A stretch of 64,000 nucleotides of DNA from Warburgia ugandensis (GCA_035236585.1 CP141132.1:20187945-20251944), one strand, 5' to 3'; shown: positions 47,254 through 60,313, counted from the stretch's first letter. Notes: generated from the sequence alone by a model not told the origin. Made by a program: numbers and translations.

Positions 47254-50200
47254 ACATATTATTATCTTCAAGTCAGCTGTGTCCTTGAAGGACATATTCT
47301 TCGAACTCAAACTAAGAAAAGTCCTTTCATTCCATACTTCCTTTGTCTAATAGTCCATGATGTCGTCATCCACTACTCCCCACTTGGGTTAATAATTAGA
47401 GTCATGTTGTCCTTAAAATTCTGTTCATTCTATCTTGCAACCAATCTTAGGCACATTCTCAATTTATCACCTTTATAGTTCCTTCTACATGGCCTTACAT
47501 ATAAAATATCAGTATACCTTATTTTTTTAATTTTAAGTATATAAGGGTTGCTTTCGCTGCGTACTCTGATTCATAGTTACCAATGCTTAAATGCTCATAT
47601 TCCTCTAATCATGTATAGGATAGTCTCCTTAGATGACCATACTCTCATATTCGTGTATAAATTACTTCATACTTCTTTGAGATCATATTATCTTATTCCT
47701 CCTATTTCATTTTGAATTGTGTCTAACTTTGCTTCTTATCTTCTTTGCTTTCTATTTTTCCCCAAGATACGTCAATAGCTGATATGGTATCATGTGTCCT
47801 CCAATTATATGAATGATAAAAGTCAAACCCTTGATTAACTCCGCATTTTAGCTATCTGTCGCTTTTCTATTATAACTTGGGTCCTCAACCCATATTATAT
47901 TCAAAATAAAACCATGAAACAATTCAAGTAGCATCCTCCATCAATAATACGATCTCATAGTACGATTACGATACCTGAGCTATACATCAAGTTTCATAGA
48001 AGCTGAAGCCATCAAATGCTTTTCTCCCTGAAGAATTTATGCAAACTCATGTCAAATGTTTTTATGGTTAATTCATCATCCTGGGTCAAATGTTCTCGTC
48101 CAGTGGCCTATCTCACTATTCACATAAAATTGTCATTAGGATTTCCAACAATGTTCCTACTCATGTCAAAAGTTTCTTATTCATAACCGGTACCCTTACT
48201 AGGTCATGATTGAATCCTTTGTCATTATCCTCTTTATCATTTCCTTGCTTGATGATTTTCTTCCTAACCTTTTAGACCAAAAGTTCTATACTTGATCTAG
48301 TAAGGTTAGTCCTTAGGAAATTCCTTCAATTTTCATACTTGGTACATGCAATTCAGATATTACCTTATAATATGCTGGCTATCTCAATGTTTCTCCTTCC
48401 ATTGCCTATATCAATATATTGTGCAACTATTTATCAAGGCATTATCGTCAACCATTCAGCCTAAATTTTCAAGAGGTATCATCGAAAATAGTGATTCTCT
48501 CAAATCCTTAGATTTTATCTTTCCCATGTCCCCTAATATCAAATTGTGCTGAAGCTGTTAAATCAACAAATTTGAACATACTTAGGTAAGCATAAAAAAT
48601 TTTCTTAGACATAGAAAGAGAATTTATTCGCTTATTTGTTGATCTCCCTCCAGACATAAAGGTCATAAGTTCAAGGGTCTCTAAAGCGATCAGCGTTTAT
48701 CGGTCTTTCTTTTCCAATCCAAGTCAGTAGTATCTTTCCAACCCAAAGTGATTTCTACACCTTATCTTGGTATCTAGTAAGGGTGGGAAAATCTTTCGCA
48801 TTGGTTTAGATCGCTTCTTATTTTTTCTTTTGTCTCAGTTGCTACTGTATTCCTCGTACTCTTAGTTCTTCTATAACATAGTTTAATTAACTGACCTTAG
48901 ACTCTCAAATGACTTAGTCTAATAAAAAACTTTAGGGAAAACTCATGCTTAAGTACTTATAACATTCCTTTGAGTTAACTTAGACTACTGTCTAATAGAT
49001 GCTAACATATTGGATTAAATAGGGTGAGACACTTTTATTTAGTCAACAGTACACCAAAGGAAATGACTAAATGATGGCCTTAAGATACTTGCTCTTTCTC
49101 TAAGACATCATCTTGATCCTTGATGACACCCTAGTTGCTGAACAAATGGACAAGTCGCTATCCTGGCTTGTTTCCTTTTTCAATAGAACTTTATTTAAGC
49201 CTTAGTGGCAAGGTAGGATATCATCAACTTTTCCTTTTTATGGACTACATCCACTGGTGTTCCTCATAAGCTAATGGATCCGATAAGATTCTAATTGCAA
49301 CAATTGATATAGACATCAAATCACTTGTAGAATTTCATGTCTAGTGGATCACCATTCTTCTTCGAAAATTTCTTATAGCATAATGTCCTTAAATTCGATA
49401 CTCTACTCAAAATCATCACCAACTCTACTATTATCATTCCTTCGAATTTGATTGGTTTATATTCCCAGATGATTCAAGATGAAAGATTTGTACGGATCTA
49501 TTCTTTCCTTAATAAAGTCATGAATTTTTATTTTTATTTTCTATTCACCCATTACTTATAGTTGCATCTCTATCTCTCTCTCTTTTCTTCTTATTTGGTC
49601 AAAATCCTCCTTTTGTCTACTTAGATCAATGTCTCCATTTGAGTGGTTGCATCTAATCGATCTACACGTCAGACAGGAGAAACTTAATACTTCCAGGAAA
49701 TGTTAAAGTTTTCTAATATCATCGAAATCCTTTATTGCCTGTAGCCTTAATAAAATTCATAAAGTGTCTTAATAATGACATTGACGTTTTGGTCATGCTA
49801 CACTTCTCTTATAAGTTCATGTCAGGATCAATCTATTATCACATATCTAATATGTCAATTGTACATCTTCTGATATGCTCCATTATACTCAGGTTGTCAT
49901 TATGAGATAACACTTCACTCTTCATAAGACTCCAATTAAGGTATCCAAAATTGAGCTAAGTCCATCAGGATCCATACCTTTGTGATCTAGTATCTCCTAG
50001 TATCATCTTGTATTCTCATCCCTATTGGATTATCATCAAAATCTTCTAATGACTCTATTATGCTCAAATTCCATCTTAACTTCTATTATATGAGTTTCCC
50101 TATTTGCACCACACAACAATCCTTAATCCTTAAGTCGTCTTAGACTAGATTTTGGATAAGGTTTCCACTATCCATTGCCTAATTATTTGTTAAATCAGGT

Positions 50201-50367
50201 TGCCTTTCACCTATTGATTGATGGTGTGCATCTTTGGAATTTGATATTATTTGTGCTCTAGTCATCTCTACTACTTCTGTACTTCTATTTAGACTACTTC
50301 TTCTTATTTATCCTAATTGTCTCTAACCATTGGACATGCTGGACTAGCTGTAAAAGGATAAAATTGG
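47254..50367 (-). other. B2 internal region, no recognised coding sequence
   Basis: About 3.1 kb, AT-rich, with frames of at most about 68 codons. I looked on the minus strand for zinc knuckle, DSG, YxDD, DAS, HHCC/DDE and chromodomain motifs and found none. A short start just after the primer site reads MTRAQIISNS before stopping and could be a gag relic. Confidence 0.6.
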
Positions 50368-50379
50368 GCTTTGATACCA
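50368..50379 (-). other. B2 primer binding site (tRNA-iMet)
   Basis: The minus strand reads TGGTATCAAAGC, one change from the usual TGGTATCAGAGC complementary to initiator tRNA-Met. It lies two bases inside the 5' LTR. Confidence 0.88.
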
Positions 50380-50381
50380 AC

Positions 50382-53300
50382 TGTGATGACCCAGGTTTTC
50401 TCATGCATTTTTAAATGCAATATCTAATTTCTAGGGCAGGATGCATCCCTATTTGAAAACCATTTTTATAAAAATGATGCAATGCAGCGGAAAATCTTTT
50501 CTTTTAAACTCATTTTGAAAACCTCAAGTGTCATTTGCTTACAACAACCAAAGTAGTTTTTGAAAATTTTAGTAATCATAAAGGAATGCATCCCTATTTA
50601 CTATTTAAAACCCATTTTCTAAAAAGAATACAATGCAGCAGAAAAAGCTTTTTAATTTAAACTAATTTTGAAAACCCCGAGTGTCATTTGCTTACAACAA
50701 CCAAAGTAGTTTTTGAAAATTTCAGAAATCATAAATGTCTTCCCAGGTCTATCCAGTCACAGCTCACACCCCAACTATAAATAAATACAGATACATGTCC
50801 AAAGGGCAAAGTGTTTACTTACATTTATCTTATCTCTTCTTCATTTACTTGATCGTAGCACTAACATTTCCTGATCCATCTTCTAATCATGAGTGGAGCT
50901 ACCCTGAAAAATAATATATTTGGGTGAGTATTTCTCATACCCAATAGGTGATCTGATACTACTATTTTGAAAATAGGATAGACAACATGCATGATTCCAA
51001 GAGCTTTTCATGTAAAATATCAAAGATTCTTTTTATGTAAGCATGCATAGTTATGCATAAAACATAATCTAGTATTCAACGATATAAATATGATCAAAAT
51101 CATGAAATAGAAAGCAATAGATCCATGTGCGAAGATCTCGGCAAATGCATCAACCCAACGAGTCAAATACAATAGTCATGAAACTCTTAAAATAGTTATT
51201 ATTCCAAGCAGATGCTAGTATCAAGCACATGAGTCTCTCGGCATTCACGTCATGCCGGCTGATCACAAGTACTCGTATACGACCATATCAATGCTATATG
51301 CATATCAATCACATTGAAATCATAGGGTCATTATGCTCATGATTAGCACAAAGCTGAATCGTGTGGCTCCGGTATCTAGAGACCTACCCACCATAGCCTC
51401 CACGGGACTATGGTTGTCCCTGAAAGGGTGCCGTGAATACCTCCAGTGGTCGTCCCTATTTACCACAACAGTTAGGGAAGGGACAATGCCTTTTTGGCAG
51501 TGATACCATCCACCCTTTTGGTGGTAGAGGCCGAGAGGCCAACCCCGTACATAACAACCTCTCAGCATAGTGCCCACCATGGATTGCCTCATCCAGTGAT
51601 CTACCCACGAAAAACATATATAGATAATCTAAATCTTACACATCGTAGATGATGCAATTTAGGCATTTGTTTTCAAAACATGCAAGCAATGCATTAAATC
51701 TGCTCATGCTAGTAATTGCATTCAAAGCCATAATTCTGTATGCTTGTACAAAAACATCATATCCCAAAAGCATGCTAAACACAGTGATAGGTTCAAGTGT
51801 TTTAAGGCCACAAATCATGAAGATAAATCTGCGTACGCATATAAGAACATCATATCTCAAAAATCATGCTAAAGACAATAATTAAAGCCAAGTAAAGCAT
51901 TCAGATTTGAAATGTCTTTAAAAACTTAGTAGTATCAGACTACCTACCTCAATATTTTCTAGAGTCGCGTCCTTCATTACTCAACCCGACCCTGGGTCTC
52001 CTTTATAAAATTCTGGATATGAATGGATAACAATGAGTCCTTATCAATTTCTATCTATTTATAAATCACTATTAGATCTTAGATTAATGGCTAGATTTTC
52101 CTATTAGGGTATATAGGTCCTTGCTTAATACATTGTCAAGCTAGATCTTATGTATGGATCTACTATTCAATAGTTAGACCCTATAATTCATACTTTAATA
52201 CTAATTTTTATAGTCTCATTAGGTCCGTTTCATTAATACGGATGCGATGGTTCTCTCGGATCATCAATCGGAGTCTTATAGCCTCCGTAATTGCAGTTTT
52301 AGTGTCCCAAAATCACGGACGAGCCAATTTCATTCACGCAAGGCCCACGCATTGCAGTTCTTGGGACGCTTGCGTGCCCTGGTTGAACCAGGACCCATGA
52401 TTGCACATTGTGCGTGCCCAAAGGCCATGTCAAGAACCTTATTCGCCCACACATGCATGCCCAAGTGACGCGCTATGATGCGCGTCCTGGATGGCATTGC
52501 GCAGACGCTTCTTTGGGGCAGCACGGCACGTCTTAGCTCCCAGGGAACTCCATGCATCCTAGTCAAGCCAGGACTTGTACCCCACGTCGCGCACCCAAAG
52601 GCTGCGCCAAGGACAGTGCCCCACGCGTGCGTCGCGCATCACGCCTCTGGGACGCATTGCCTTGGACGGGTTCCCACCCGTCTGGTTCCGTCCACAGAGG
52701 ACCAGTGTTTTCCGGCTAGAAAACTGCCCAGATCCGGTTGAAATCTAGGGGAACGATGAAGGGGAGATAGAGAGGGAGATGGGGGCTTACTTCGGTAGTC
52801 GGAGATGCCCTCATCCTAGGGGTGTGGCTCCCTCTTTCCAGTCTGAAAACCCAGGTCACCGGAAAACTCGAAGATGGGAGAAAACCCACCGTCCCAGTGC
52901 GATGAGAGGAAGAAGGGGGGAGAAAAAGAGAGGTAAGGACGGCTAGCCCGAAGGGGTGACCTGGCCGTGCCAGAATTTGCAGAGAAGCTAGAGGAGGGTT
53001 TTCTGCTAAAATTTTTTCCAGAACCCTAGTTTGGAACGACCGGAGAAGATGGGGTAAAAGATGATCGAAGAGAGAGGAGGAAGAGGGTTTTTATAGCCCA
53101 TGAAGGCAGTGCTGCCTATGGCGGTTCTGCCATTGTTGCTACCCTACAGAGGCCGTGGTGGAAGCCTCTGGAGTGTCAGCTAGAGGAGGAAGAAGACGGG
53201 GTTCCGTTATCAAAACGGCCCCCTACATTTTTTGTCTTTTGCGATTTTAAATGTAAATGATAGAAATGCCCTTAATTTTAAACGCCCGTAACTTCTTCAT

Positions 53301-53490
53301 ACGAGCTCCGTTTTTGGTGTTCTTTGAGGTGTTGGATTCCATTTTTCGAGTAGAATTTAATGGTACTAATTTTTCTTAAAATTTCCTTTTTTTTAATATT
53401 TAAATAAAATAAAATATTTAACATGGTTAATTTCATATAGAATGTCCAATTCATAGATGCAAAAATAGCGAAAATGCTTGGGGCATTACA
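50382..53490 (-). repeat. B2 5' LTR
   Basis: 3109 bases, minus-strand start TGTAATGCCCC at 53490, end ...GGTCATCACA at 50382. Highly similar to the 3' LTR apart from transitions at C/G sites and one private tandem duplication (50441-50733). Confidence 0.92.
50441..50733. repeat. Tandem duplication (~145 bp) private to B2 5' LTR
   Basis: The block beginning 'atgcatcccta' at 50441 repeats from 50586, running through 'caaccaaagtagtttttgaa' in both. The 3' LTR has a single copy (44215 onward). Confidence 0.88.
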
Positions 53491-53566
53491 GTTCCTCCCT
53501 TCCCATGACCCATATACAAAAAAGTTTATTGCACTAGGTTGCCCTTTTTTATCTAATTAACTTAGC
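53491..53566 (+). mobile_element. Au-like SINE, 3' part
   Basis: Continues from 44156: 'cctcccttcccatgaccc', then 'tttattgcactaggttgccc' and a T-run (53545-53550), the normal Au 3' end. ATTAACTTAGC at 53556-53566 matches 44038-44048 exactly. With B2 removed the SINE is about 170 bases, near the usual Au length of about 180. Confidence 0.82.
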
Positions 53567-54000
53567 CCCTTTCTTTATTGTACTCAAACATTGAGGGAAT
53601 GGAGCATTGGACATATAGAATGTCTTAGGAACAAGTTTAGAAGTAGATGCTTCTCTTTACCTATTTGAGAGCTTGTGTTACTCTCATTCACCTCACATTC
53701 TCCAGTTTCCATGGTCATGTCCACTTTGTTATCAATTTGTTTACCACTCCTAAGGCTAGTTCATAGAGTCATCTTGTTCATGATACTTTGGCTTATTTCA
53801 GCTTGAAGCAATCTCAAACTATCCCTTATGGTGGTATAGGTTGACCAAAAAATTTGCCGTTATCCCTCTCACTAATTACTGCTGATAGTTGACCCATTTG
53901 AAATTCCAACTTTGCAATAGCTTAGGATTGGTAATTGTACTGTCCACTTTAGAAAGCATCTAAAACTCCTCCAAAATAATGCTATTGTCCCTTGAATCTC
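53567..54000 (-). pseudogene. gag: A3 gag C-terminal/spacer remnant
   Basis: Aligns with A2 about 21640-22110. Landmarks are 'ttatcaatttgtttaccactcctaagg' near 53728 against 21820, and 'atttgaaattcc' with 'caatagctt' near 53890-53930. Frames are lost. The rest of A3 gag, the leader and the primer site are missing. Confidence 0.6.
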
Positions 54001-54567
54001 CCATTTTACTCCACCTACTTAGAAAGGAATTTATCTCTCTCTTTTCTTCCCTAAGAAAACACCTCGCAAAATGAGACACTATTTTCGTCTCAAAAGAGAC
54101 AAATTATTTTCTTCTCAAAATGGGCTTATCTCTTCCTCTCTTACTTAGGTGACTTCTCCTCCTTTCCCACAAGCTAAAATCATGTCATGAGTTTCTTTTA
54201 GATCTCCCTCAGTAAGTCTTTCTAAAATAAAAAGATAAGAATCTTTGACCAAATCCACCTTTGACCATTGACCAAGTCAACCGTATAAGAGATGTTTTTG
54301 ACCTGTTATGTTTAGGAGCCCTTGGCTACTCCTTCCTTAATCACCAATGCATAGATATGGAATGTCCAAGCCATCATCTCCCATGCAATTATCTTGATTT
54401 AATCCAAGATTTCTAATAAAGACTAAAATTGGTGTCTTTTGATTACGGCTTGAAAACATTGCTTTTGAATCATCCAACCATTGAACACATCTATATTGAC
54501 ATATCATTCCTACTTAAGTCATCATATTACAAGTGATTTTTATGTCAATAATTCAAGGCTAGATTTT
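54001..54567 (-). repeat. A3 5' LTR, part
   Basis: 54090-54540 matches A3 3' LTR 33240-33830. Gag changes abruptly to LTR near 54000, so a deletion removed gag N-terminus, leader, primer site and the 3' part of this LTR. Its other side was cut by LTR C3 at 54568. Confidence 0.6.
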
Positions 54568-54884
54568 TGTTGTGATTTTAGTCTTAACACTCAAGAGCAC
54601 GAGCGAGTTGTAGTAATTCACACGAGGAGGTCAATACCATGAGGAATCAAATGGATTTGTGATATTGGTTTGTCCTTCCTTAAAGTACTTAACCTAACCA
54701 AAGATAGTGATGTTTTTAACCTAAACTAAGAATGGAAACTTAACATAAATCTAAACATGGATTATGGAAATATGCCAAAAGTAAACATGCTTCAACTTAG
54801 AAATTTTCCTAATAACACACTTTCTAAAAATAAAGCTTTCCTAAATTAAAGCTTTCTAAACCTTAAACTTTCCTAAATACTTCT
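54568..54884 (-). repeat. C3: A2-family LTR, 3' terminal part (left of B3)
   Basis: Begins TGTTGTGATTTTAG, matching the C2 left end TGTTGTTATTTTAA, then 'cacaagagcatgaa' / 'ctcaagagcacgag'. It continues at 57373 beyond B3. The bases before it are ATTTT, with no partner visible. Confidence 0.75.
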
Positions 54885-57367
54885 TGTAATGACTCCAATT
54901 TTGTAACATTGAAATCCCAAGTTAGCAATGAAAAGTTCACTTTTTGGAAATAAGGGTATTTTGGTCATTTCACTATTCACCCTAACTGGACCCAGAAATA
55001 TGGTCCTGATAATGGCACCGTTAGGTGCATCTCGGAAAAAGGAATCCAACAATACCAAAATCACCCAAAATAGAGTTAAAATGAGCAAGTTATGGCCCTT
55101 TGAAGTTCAAGGGCAAAAATGTAATTTATATTAAAAAATGGATTTAGCCTGAGAAACAGAGGGGCCCGTTTTGATACGGGCACCCCTCTTCTTCAACCTC
55201 CTAAAGGGTTATAGAACGGCGGTGTTTGGAGGAGAAACCACCACCATTCTGGAGGTTTCTCCACCGCCATTCAATGGCGGTAAGACCCCCCTCCAGAACC
55301 CTCTTATAGCTCTATAAATAGAGCTCTTGGGCACCTCTAATGGCAACCCAAAAGCTTGGGAAAACCCATCATGGACAAGCAAACAAGAGGAGAAAACATG
55401 GAGAAAAACCCAGCCACGAACTAGGTATGCCCAAAACCCCTCCAAACCCGTCTCCCCCTTAGTCCTAGGCTAAGTTTTTCCAAGTTTGTGCATGAAAAAT
55501 CATGCAAAAAGGAGCTCTAGAGAGCCACAAAGGACCCAGGGATGGTCCCTGGGGCGCACTGGTTCGACAGGGTCGAACCAGGGCGTCCCTAGGATGCCCA
55601 GGTCCCCATCAAACTGAAACGCGCCTTGAGCATTGAGGAAACTGGGGACGCGCCCGCAACTGAGAATGACAGGTGAAAGCTCAGAGCGTCTGCAAATGCA
55701 CCCGCTAGGGCGCATGCTACTGAAATGCATCTCGGGCTTCCACCTCGTTTGACCTCTATGTACATATGATGTTAAATTGCTCATAACTTGAGTTCTAGGG
55801 CTCCGATTGAGGCGCCGCAAAAGGCGTTGTGTGTGTGTTGACGACGCGAACACACCCAAACTATAAAATACCTAATCAAGGACAAACCTAAAGTAGGCAT
55901 GACCCATAGACTATGGTAGTGGTGCGAGGCCACTAAACCTTTGTAAACCTAATGACAACAAGGCCCAGTCAGGACCTTAGGACACCCATAGGCATGGGGA
56001 TGAACCCTTAATGCCTAAGTAGTGAGATCAACCACTCTAAAATCTATAAGAATAGGCCAAACTAACCTTGTTCCCCTAAACCATATTCAGGAGCATACGA
56101 AGACAAGGGAATTAGCGCAATCTAGCCAGGTAGGTGCTCTATCGCTACTAGACTTTTTAAAAGAACCCATGATTGTTTTGAGAATGCATGTTTTAAATTT
56201 AAGTTATATGACTTGTTTAGTATGACTTAATTTTATAAACGAATTCAGCATGCATATGACAAATACATTATGAATAGACATGCTTTGCAAACAATTGCAT
56301 ATATTGCATGAATTACATGTCCTTGAGGGTTATCAAAAGACACTGGAGTGTCCAAAAGACACTGGGTAGGCAGTTGTGAGGGCCAGGCAGTTGTGAGGGA
56401 CCCAAAGAGGACAGGTTTTGAAAAAGAGGTTTTTGCTTGCTTAATCATATGTGATTTGGGCTAATAAGCTCATGGGCGCTATGCCGAGAGGTCTGGGTTG
56501 GCCTCCCAGCCTCTACCACTATTAGGTGGAATGCGTACCACGCCCAAAAAGGGCATGTCCCTACGTTGACTGCATGTGGTACAGGGGCTACCACTGGTGT
56601 CACAGTACTAGGTCGATGTGTCATATTCCCCATGGAGGCTATGACCGAGTTTCCCCAGGTACCCGGGGACCACATGACAGCGAGGTCATGGGCATAGTTG
56701 GGCCCTATGGTTTGAGGATTTACTTGCATTGCATATGGCATGACATGAGGTTGATCGACCATACCATATATCCATGAGTTGGATTCAGTGGAGCATCTTA
56801 TGCATATCATTATGTTTATGATATATATGATACTTTCGACTTGGATTATGTGATTCTTTAAGTCATCAGTATTCCAATTCGACAATGGTTTTGACTCTCG
56901 ATATTAAACATGAGTGTTCAAACATGCACATGTTTTGAAAGAGCATATGATTTTAAACATAGCATGCATTGTAAAACTAGTAGTGATGGACTCCTACTGA
57001 GTATAGTATATACTCACCCAATCCTCAACATTTTTCAGACACAAAGTAAACACTTAAGGACAGAGTACGCCTGTGACAGAAGACACCCAGATTAAGTACA
57101 AGTAAGTAAACCCCTACCTTATCTTTCAATGTTACTTGATTGTAGTTCCTCTCTATAGCTAAGGCTGTGACTAACACTTTCTTGGGAATAATGTTGATTT
57201 AAAACTATGCCATGGCTAGATAATTTGAAAATGTGTTTTGACACTCGGGCTTTTATACGAAAGATTGTTATCCAAAACAAAAAGATTTTCATGCATTCCA
57301 TATTTATAAAACAAGAGATCTCGCCTTTTTATCAAAATTTGCATCATATAAAACCCAGGTCATCACA
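54885..57367 (+). mobile_element. B3: solo LTR of the chromovirus-like family
   Basis: 2.48 kb, start TGTAATGACTCC, end CAGGTCATCACA. CTTCT at 54880-54884 is repeated at 57368-57372. It carries the palindromic TATA box (55308-55325), a CpG-rich block with a strong hairpin (55559-55581), and the duplicated 'ggcagttgtgaggg' shared with B4. It splits LTR C3. Confidence 0.9.
55559..55581. repeat. Perfect 10-bp hairpin in B3 LTR
   Basis: CTGGTTCGAC, loop AGG, GTCGAACCAG. It lies downstream of the TATA box, within the expected transcript. Related half-motifs such as 'ctcgaccaggatgcacggg' occur in B4. Confidence 0.85.
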
Positions 57368-57372
57368 CTTCT

Positions 57373-57792
57373 TAAAGATGGAATTTAATAGATCATGCAA
57401 TTATAATTATTGGAAACTAATATAACAAAACTAAGTAACAAATTCATTACTTTCCCAAATTAAACTTTCTAAATACAAAAATTAGAAACTTCGTAAAACT
57501 ATTCTAGAGTGCAACCAATCTTAGGCAAAGATCACATTAACCTAAGTATGGTCTAGACTGATATGAACAACTAGAACAAGTGGTGTGTAAAGCCTAATCA
57601 ATTGTGCACATGAACTTTAACCTAAATGTCAAACATTGATATTATGGTAACATGAAGTACATGGAACAAGACATGTGCATATGAGAGTATAACATAATTC
57701 TTCTAATTCCTAAGTGCAAAACTAATCTAGAATAAACATAAAAACTAAAGTAGAATGCATGGATCTAATAATAGTACAAAGCATGAATGAAA
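57373..57792 (-). repeat. C3: A2-family LTR, continued (right of B3)
   Basis: A-rich sequence with 'actttcc', 'aaaactata' words like C2 38800-39050. It ends where C4 begins. The remainder should lie beyond the window. Confidence 0.55.
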
Positions 57793-60313
57793 TGATGAGT
57801 GCCCAAATTTGTATAAAAATCACCCAATTTGTTATACATGTGCTATAACTCATATGAGAAAATTAGGGTTTTTGGTCAAACGTGCATTTCTGAACTAAAA
57901 GATCAAATATTTGATAATTTTTTGGTACAATGGCTAATCCAAGATAATTATGTGAACAATCATATTTTTTAGGATTTAGTTAGAATTTTTGACTTTTTGT
58001 AGGAGTCGAGGTAATGATCTGACGGCTAAAATTGGTGGAGATGAAAATTGAAGATTAAGATCAAAAGATCAAGTTAAGGCATAAATACCATCATTTTAAA
58101 ATGAAATCAAGGACCAAGATCACTTGATGAGAGAATTGGAGGATTCAACTATTGCCAAAGTGGGTCCATGCACAAGCCTAGCAAAGTCTAGTAACTTTGT
58201 GTGGGTTTCAATTAAGCATCCAAGCCATATTCAAGCCATGAAAAAAGTGACATGCTAAGGAGCTTAGCTAGCCACCAAAATAAGGATTTGAGCTATCAAG
58301 CTAAGCCAAGAAAGCCATAAAATCTAGCCAATGGAGCTCTCAAAGTTAGCCATCAAGCCACATGAGCCAAGCTACTTAAAAGGCCGTGATTGGAGGAGAA
58401 TCCAAAGAATTATCCTTAGGATTTCTTAGGGTTATTTTGAAAATAATTGAGAGAAAATACACTAAGATGAGGTTGCATGTAAACCATTAGAAAATTCCGT
58501 TCCATTTTTATTGTTTTTCCTACTTTTTTTCACTTTCCACCTCACCACTAAGGGGCACTATGAATTCCACTTTCCCAGCCAAGAATCCTATCTTTTTAAG
58601 ACTCTCTCACCTTCCTAAACTTCCATTTCTGTCATCCAACCAATCCCCGCTTCTTAGAAAATTACTTAGCCAATTATCTCTTTCCACTTCCCTCCCCTCC
58701 TTGCCTCATCCACTCCACCACCTCCTTATTTCTCTCAAACCTAACCATTATCTCCCAGCAAAATATCTCACTTGCTTTCCTCATTAATATAACCCTAGGT
58801 AGCCTCCATATCTAATCCTAGCCATCCAATCCTCTTACTATTTCATCCCCATTCTACCTTACTTTAAGCCACCCTAGAGGAAGAGAACATCCACTCCAAT
58901 TTGGAGGAGGTGTCCCTTTTCTTCCCTCTTTCCTCTCCTTCTAGGTATTCAGTGTATTTTCCTTGGGTGGCTGCTCTGTTCTCCAAGTGTTCCATGCATG
59001 GTTCTTAGCTCTTGTCCTTTATTTCTCCAATAAATGTTAGTTGTTCATTTTTTAATCTTCATTGCTTTTGAATCCTTTTTAGTTTCATGCTTAGGAAGTC
59101 ATTGTCTTGCCTTTCCATTCTTTAACTCTTCTTGCTTAGATCCAAGGTTTTTTTATTTATTTGAAAATACAGCCATGGGAAAGTCACCTTGAATCTATTC
59201 TTTTCATTGCCATTAGGTCTCCCTTTGATTCTATTGATTTCCTTCTTGCTTTCCTTAGTGTTCCTCAACCTTTGCCCTTACTTTCTAGTGGATTTTCCAT
59301 TGATCTCAATGTATGATTACTTATGATTGAAGTTATATTATTGAAGAAGATTTAGCATGTATTTATGGGTTGTTTAAGATCAAGTAGCATTCATTGTAAT
59401 GGAACAAAATTTTTAAATTTGTAATACAAGTATATGTGTACTATATTGATGGATTTTTTCATAATTCAATAAAGTTAAATAGAATTTCATGTTCATAACT
59501 ATTTCTAGTAGTTAAATATCTCAATTCTTGAATGATTGATTGCATCAAAAGTGCTTAATTCAATGTTTTCCATGTCTCATTAATTGGCCGTTCAAGAATA
59601 GCATGTTATTGGAATTTTTGGAATGGATCAATCGTGTTTTATTTTTAGAACCTTATACTTCATGTTTCATTGATTATTTAAGGAACCAAATAGAGTATTA
59701 GATTGTTTAGTCAAAGCTTAAATTAGATTGCATGTGCTAGGTTCTTAAATTAGGACAGCTCCTACCACATGAATCATGCACACCATTTCATGGTCATGCA
59801 CATGATACATGGGTAGATCTCTCTACTTGCTTAATTAGTGATTGTTCTACTTTAGTTTTCTTGTTTAGTTATAGTTTAGTTTAGATTCCATTGTTTACTA
59901 GTTTGTGACTTAGTTTAGTTTCTAATTTTAGTTTAGGAAAGTAATTGATTTGTTTGCTTACAATAGTTGTTAAATTTCATGTTTAGAAAGTTTGATTTAG
60001 GTAAGTTACTATATTTCATTTTTAGGAGGTTCTCTATTTAGGAAAGTTTTTAATTTAAGAAATTTTTATTTTTAGAAAGTGTGTATTTTTAGAAATTTCT
60101 TAAGTTTAACAGGCTCTAGTTATAGCATATTTCATGTCTTAATCTTCCATTATTAGTTTAGAAAAAAATATTTGATTATCTTTGGCCAAGTTTAATAATC
60201 TAATTAAGGACCACTAATAACTATCCATTAGATTCCTCGTGAGATCAACCTCCATTGCCAGAATTATTACAACTAATTTGTGCATTTGCTAGTTAAAACT
60301 TAAAATCACAACA
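57793..60313 (+). repeat. C4: A2-family LTR, plus orientation
   Basis: 2.52 kb, start TGATGAGTGCCCAAATTTG, end ...TTAAAATCACAACA. It is the same family as C1, C2 and the A2 LTRs. Bases on the two sides (TGAAA and AGTCT) do not match, and another LTR piece follows at once, so this is not a simple solo LTR. Confidence 0.8.

Larger units (their letters stand above)
44157..53490 (-). mobile_element. B2: complete chromovirus-like LTR retrotransposon without recognisable pol
   Basis: 9.33 kb with LTRs at 44157-47215 and 50382-53490. A tRNA-iMet primer site lies just inside the right LTR and a polypurine tract just inside the left, so it is minus-strand. Flanking bases are GTTCT (44152-44156) and GTTCC (53491-53495), a 5-bp target duplication with one change. 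The 3.17-kb interior shows no frame of size and no motif I recognise for gag, protease, RT, RNase H or integrase. This fits a large retrotransposon derivative (LARD) moved by another element, or extreme decay. Confidence 0.9.
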
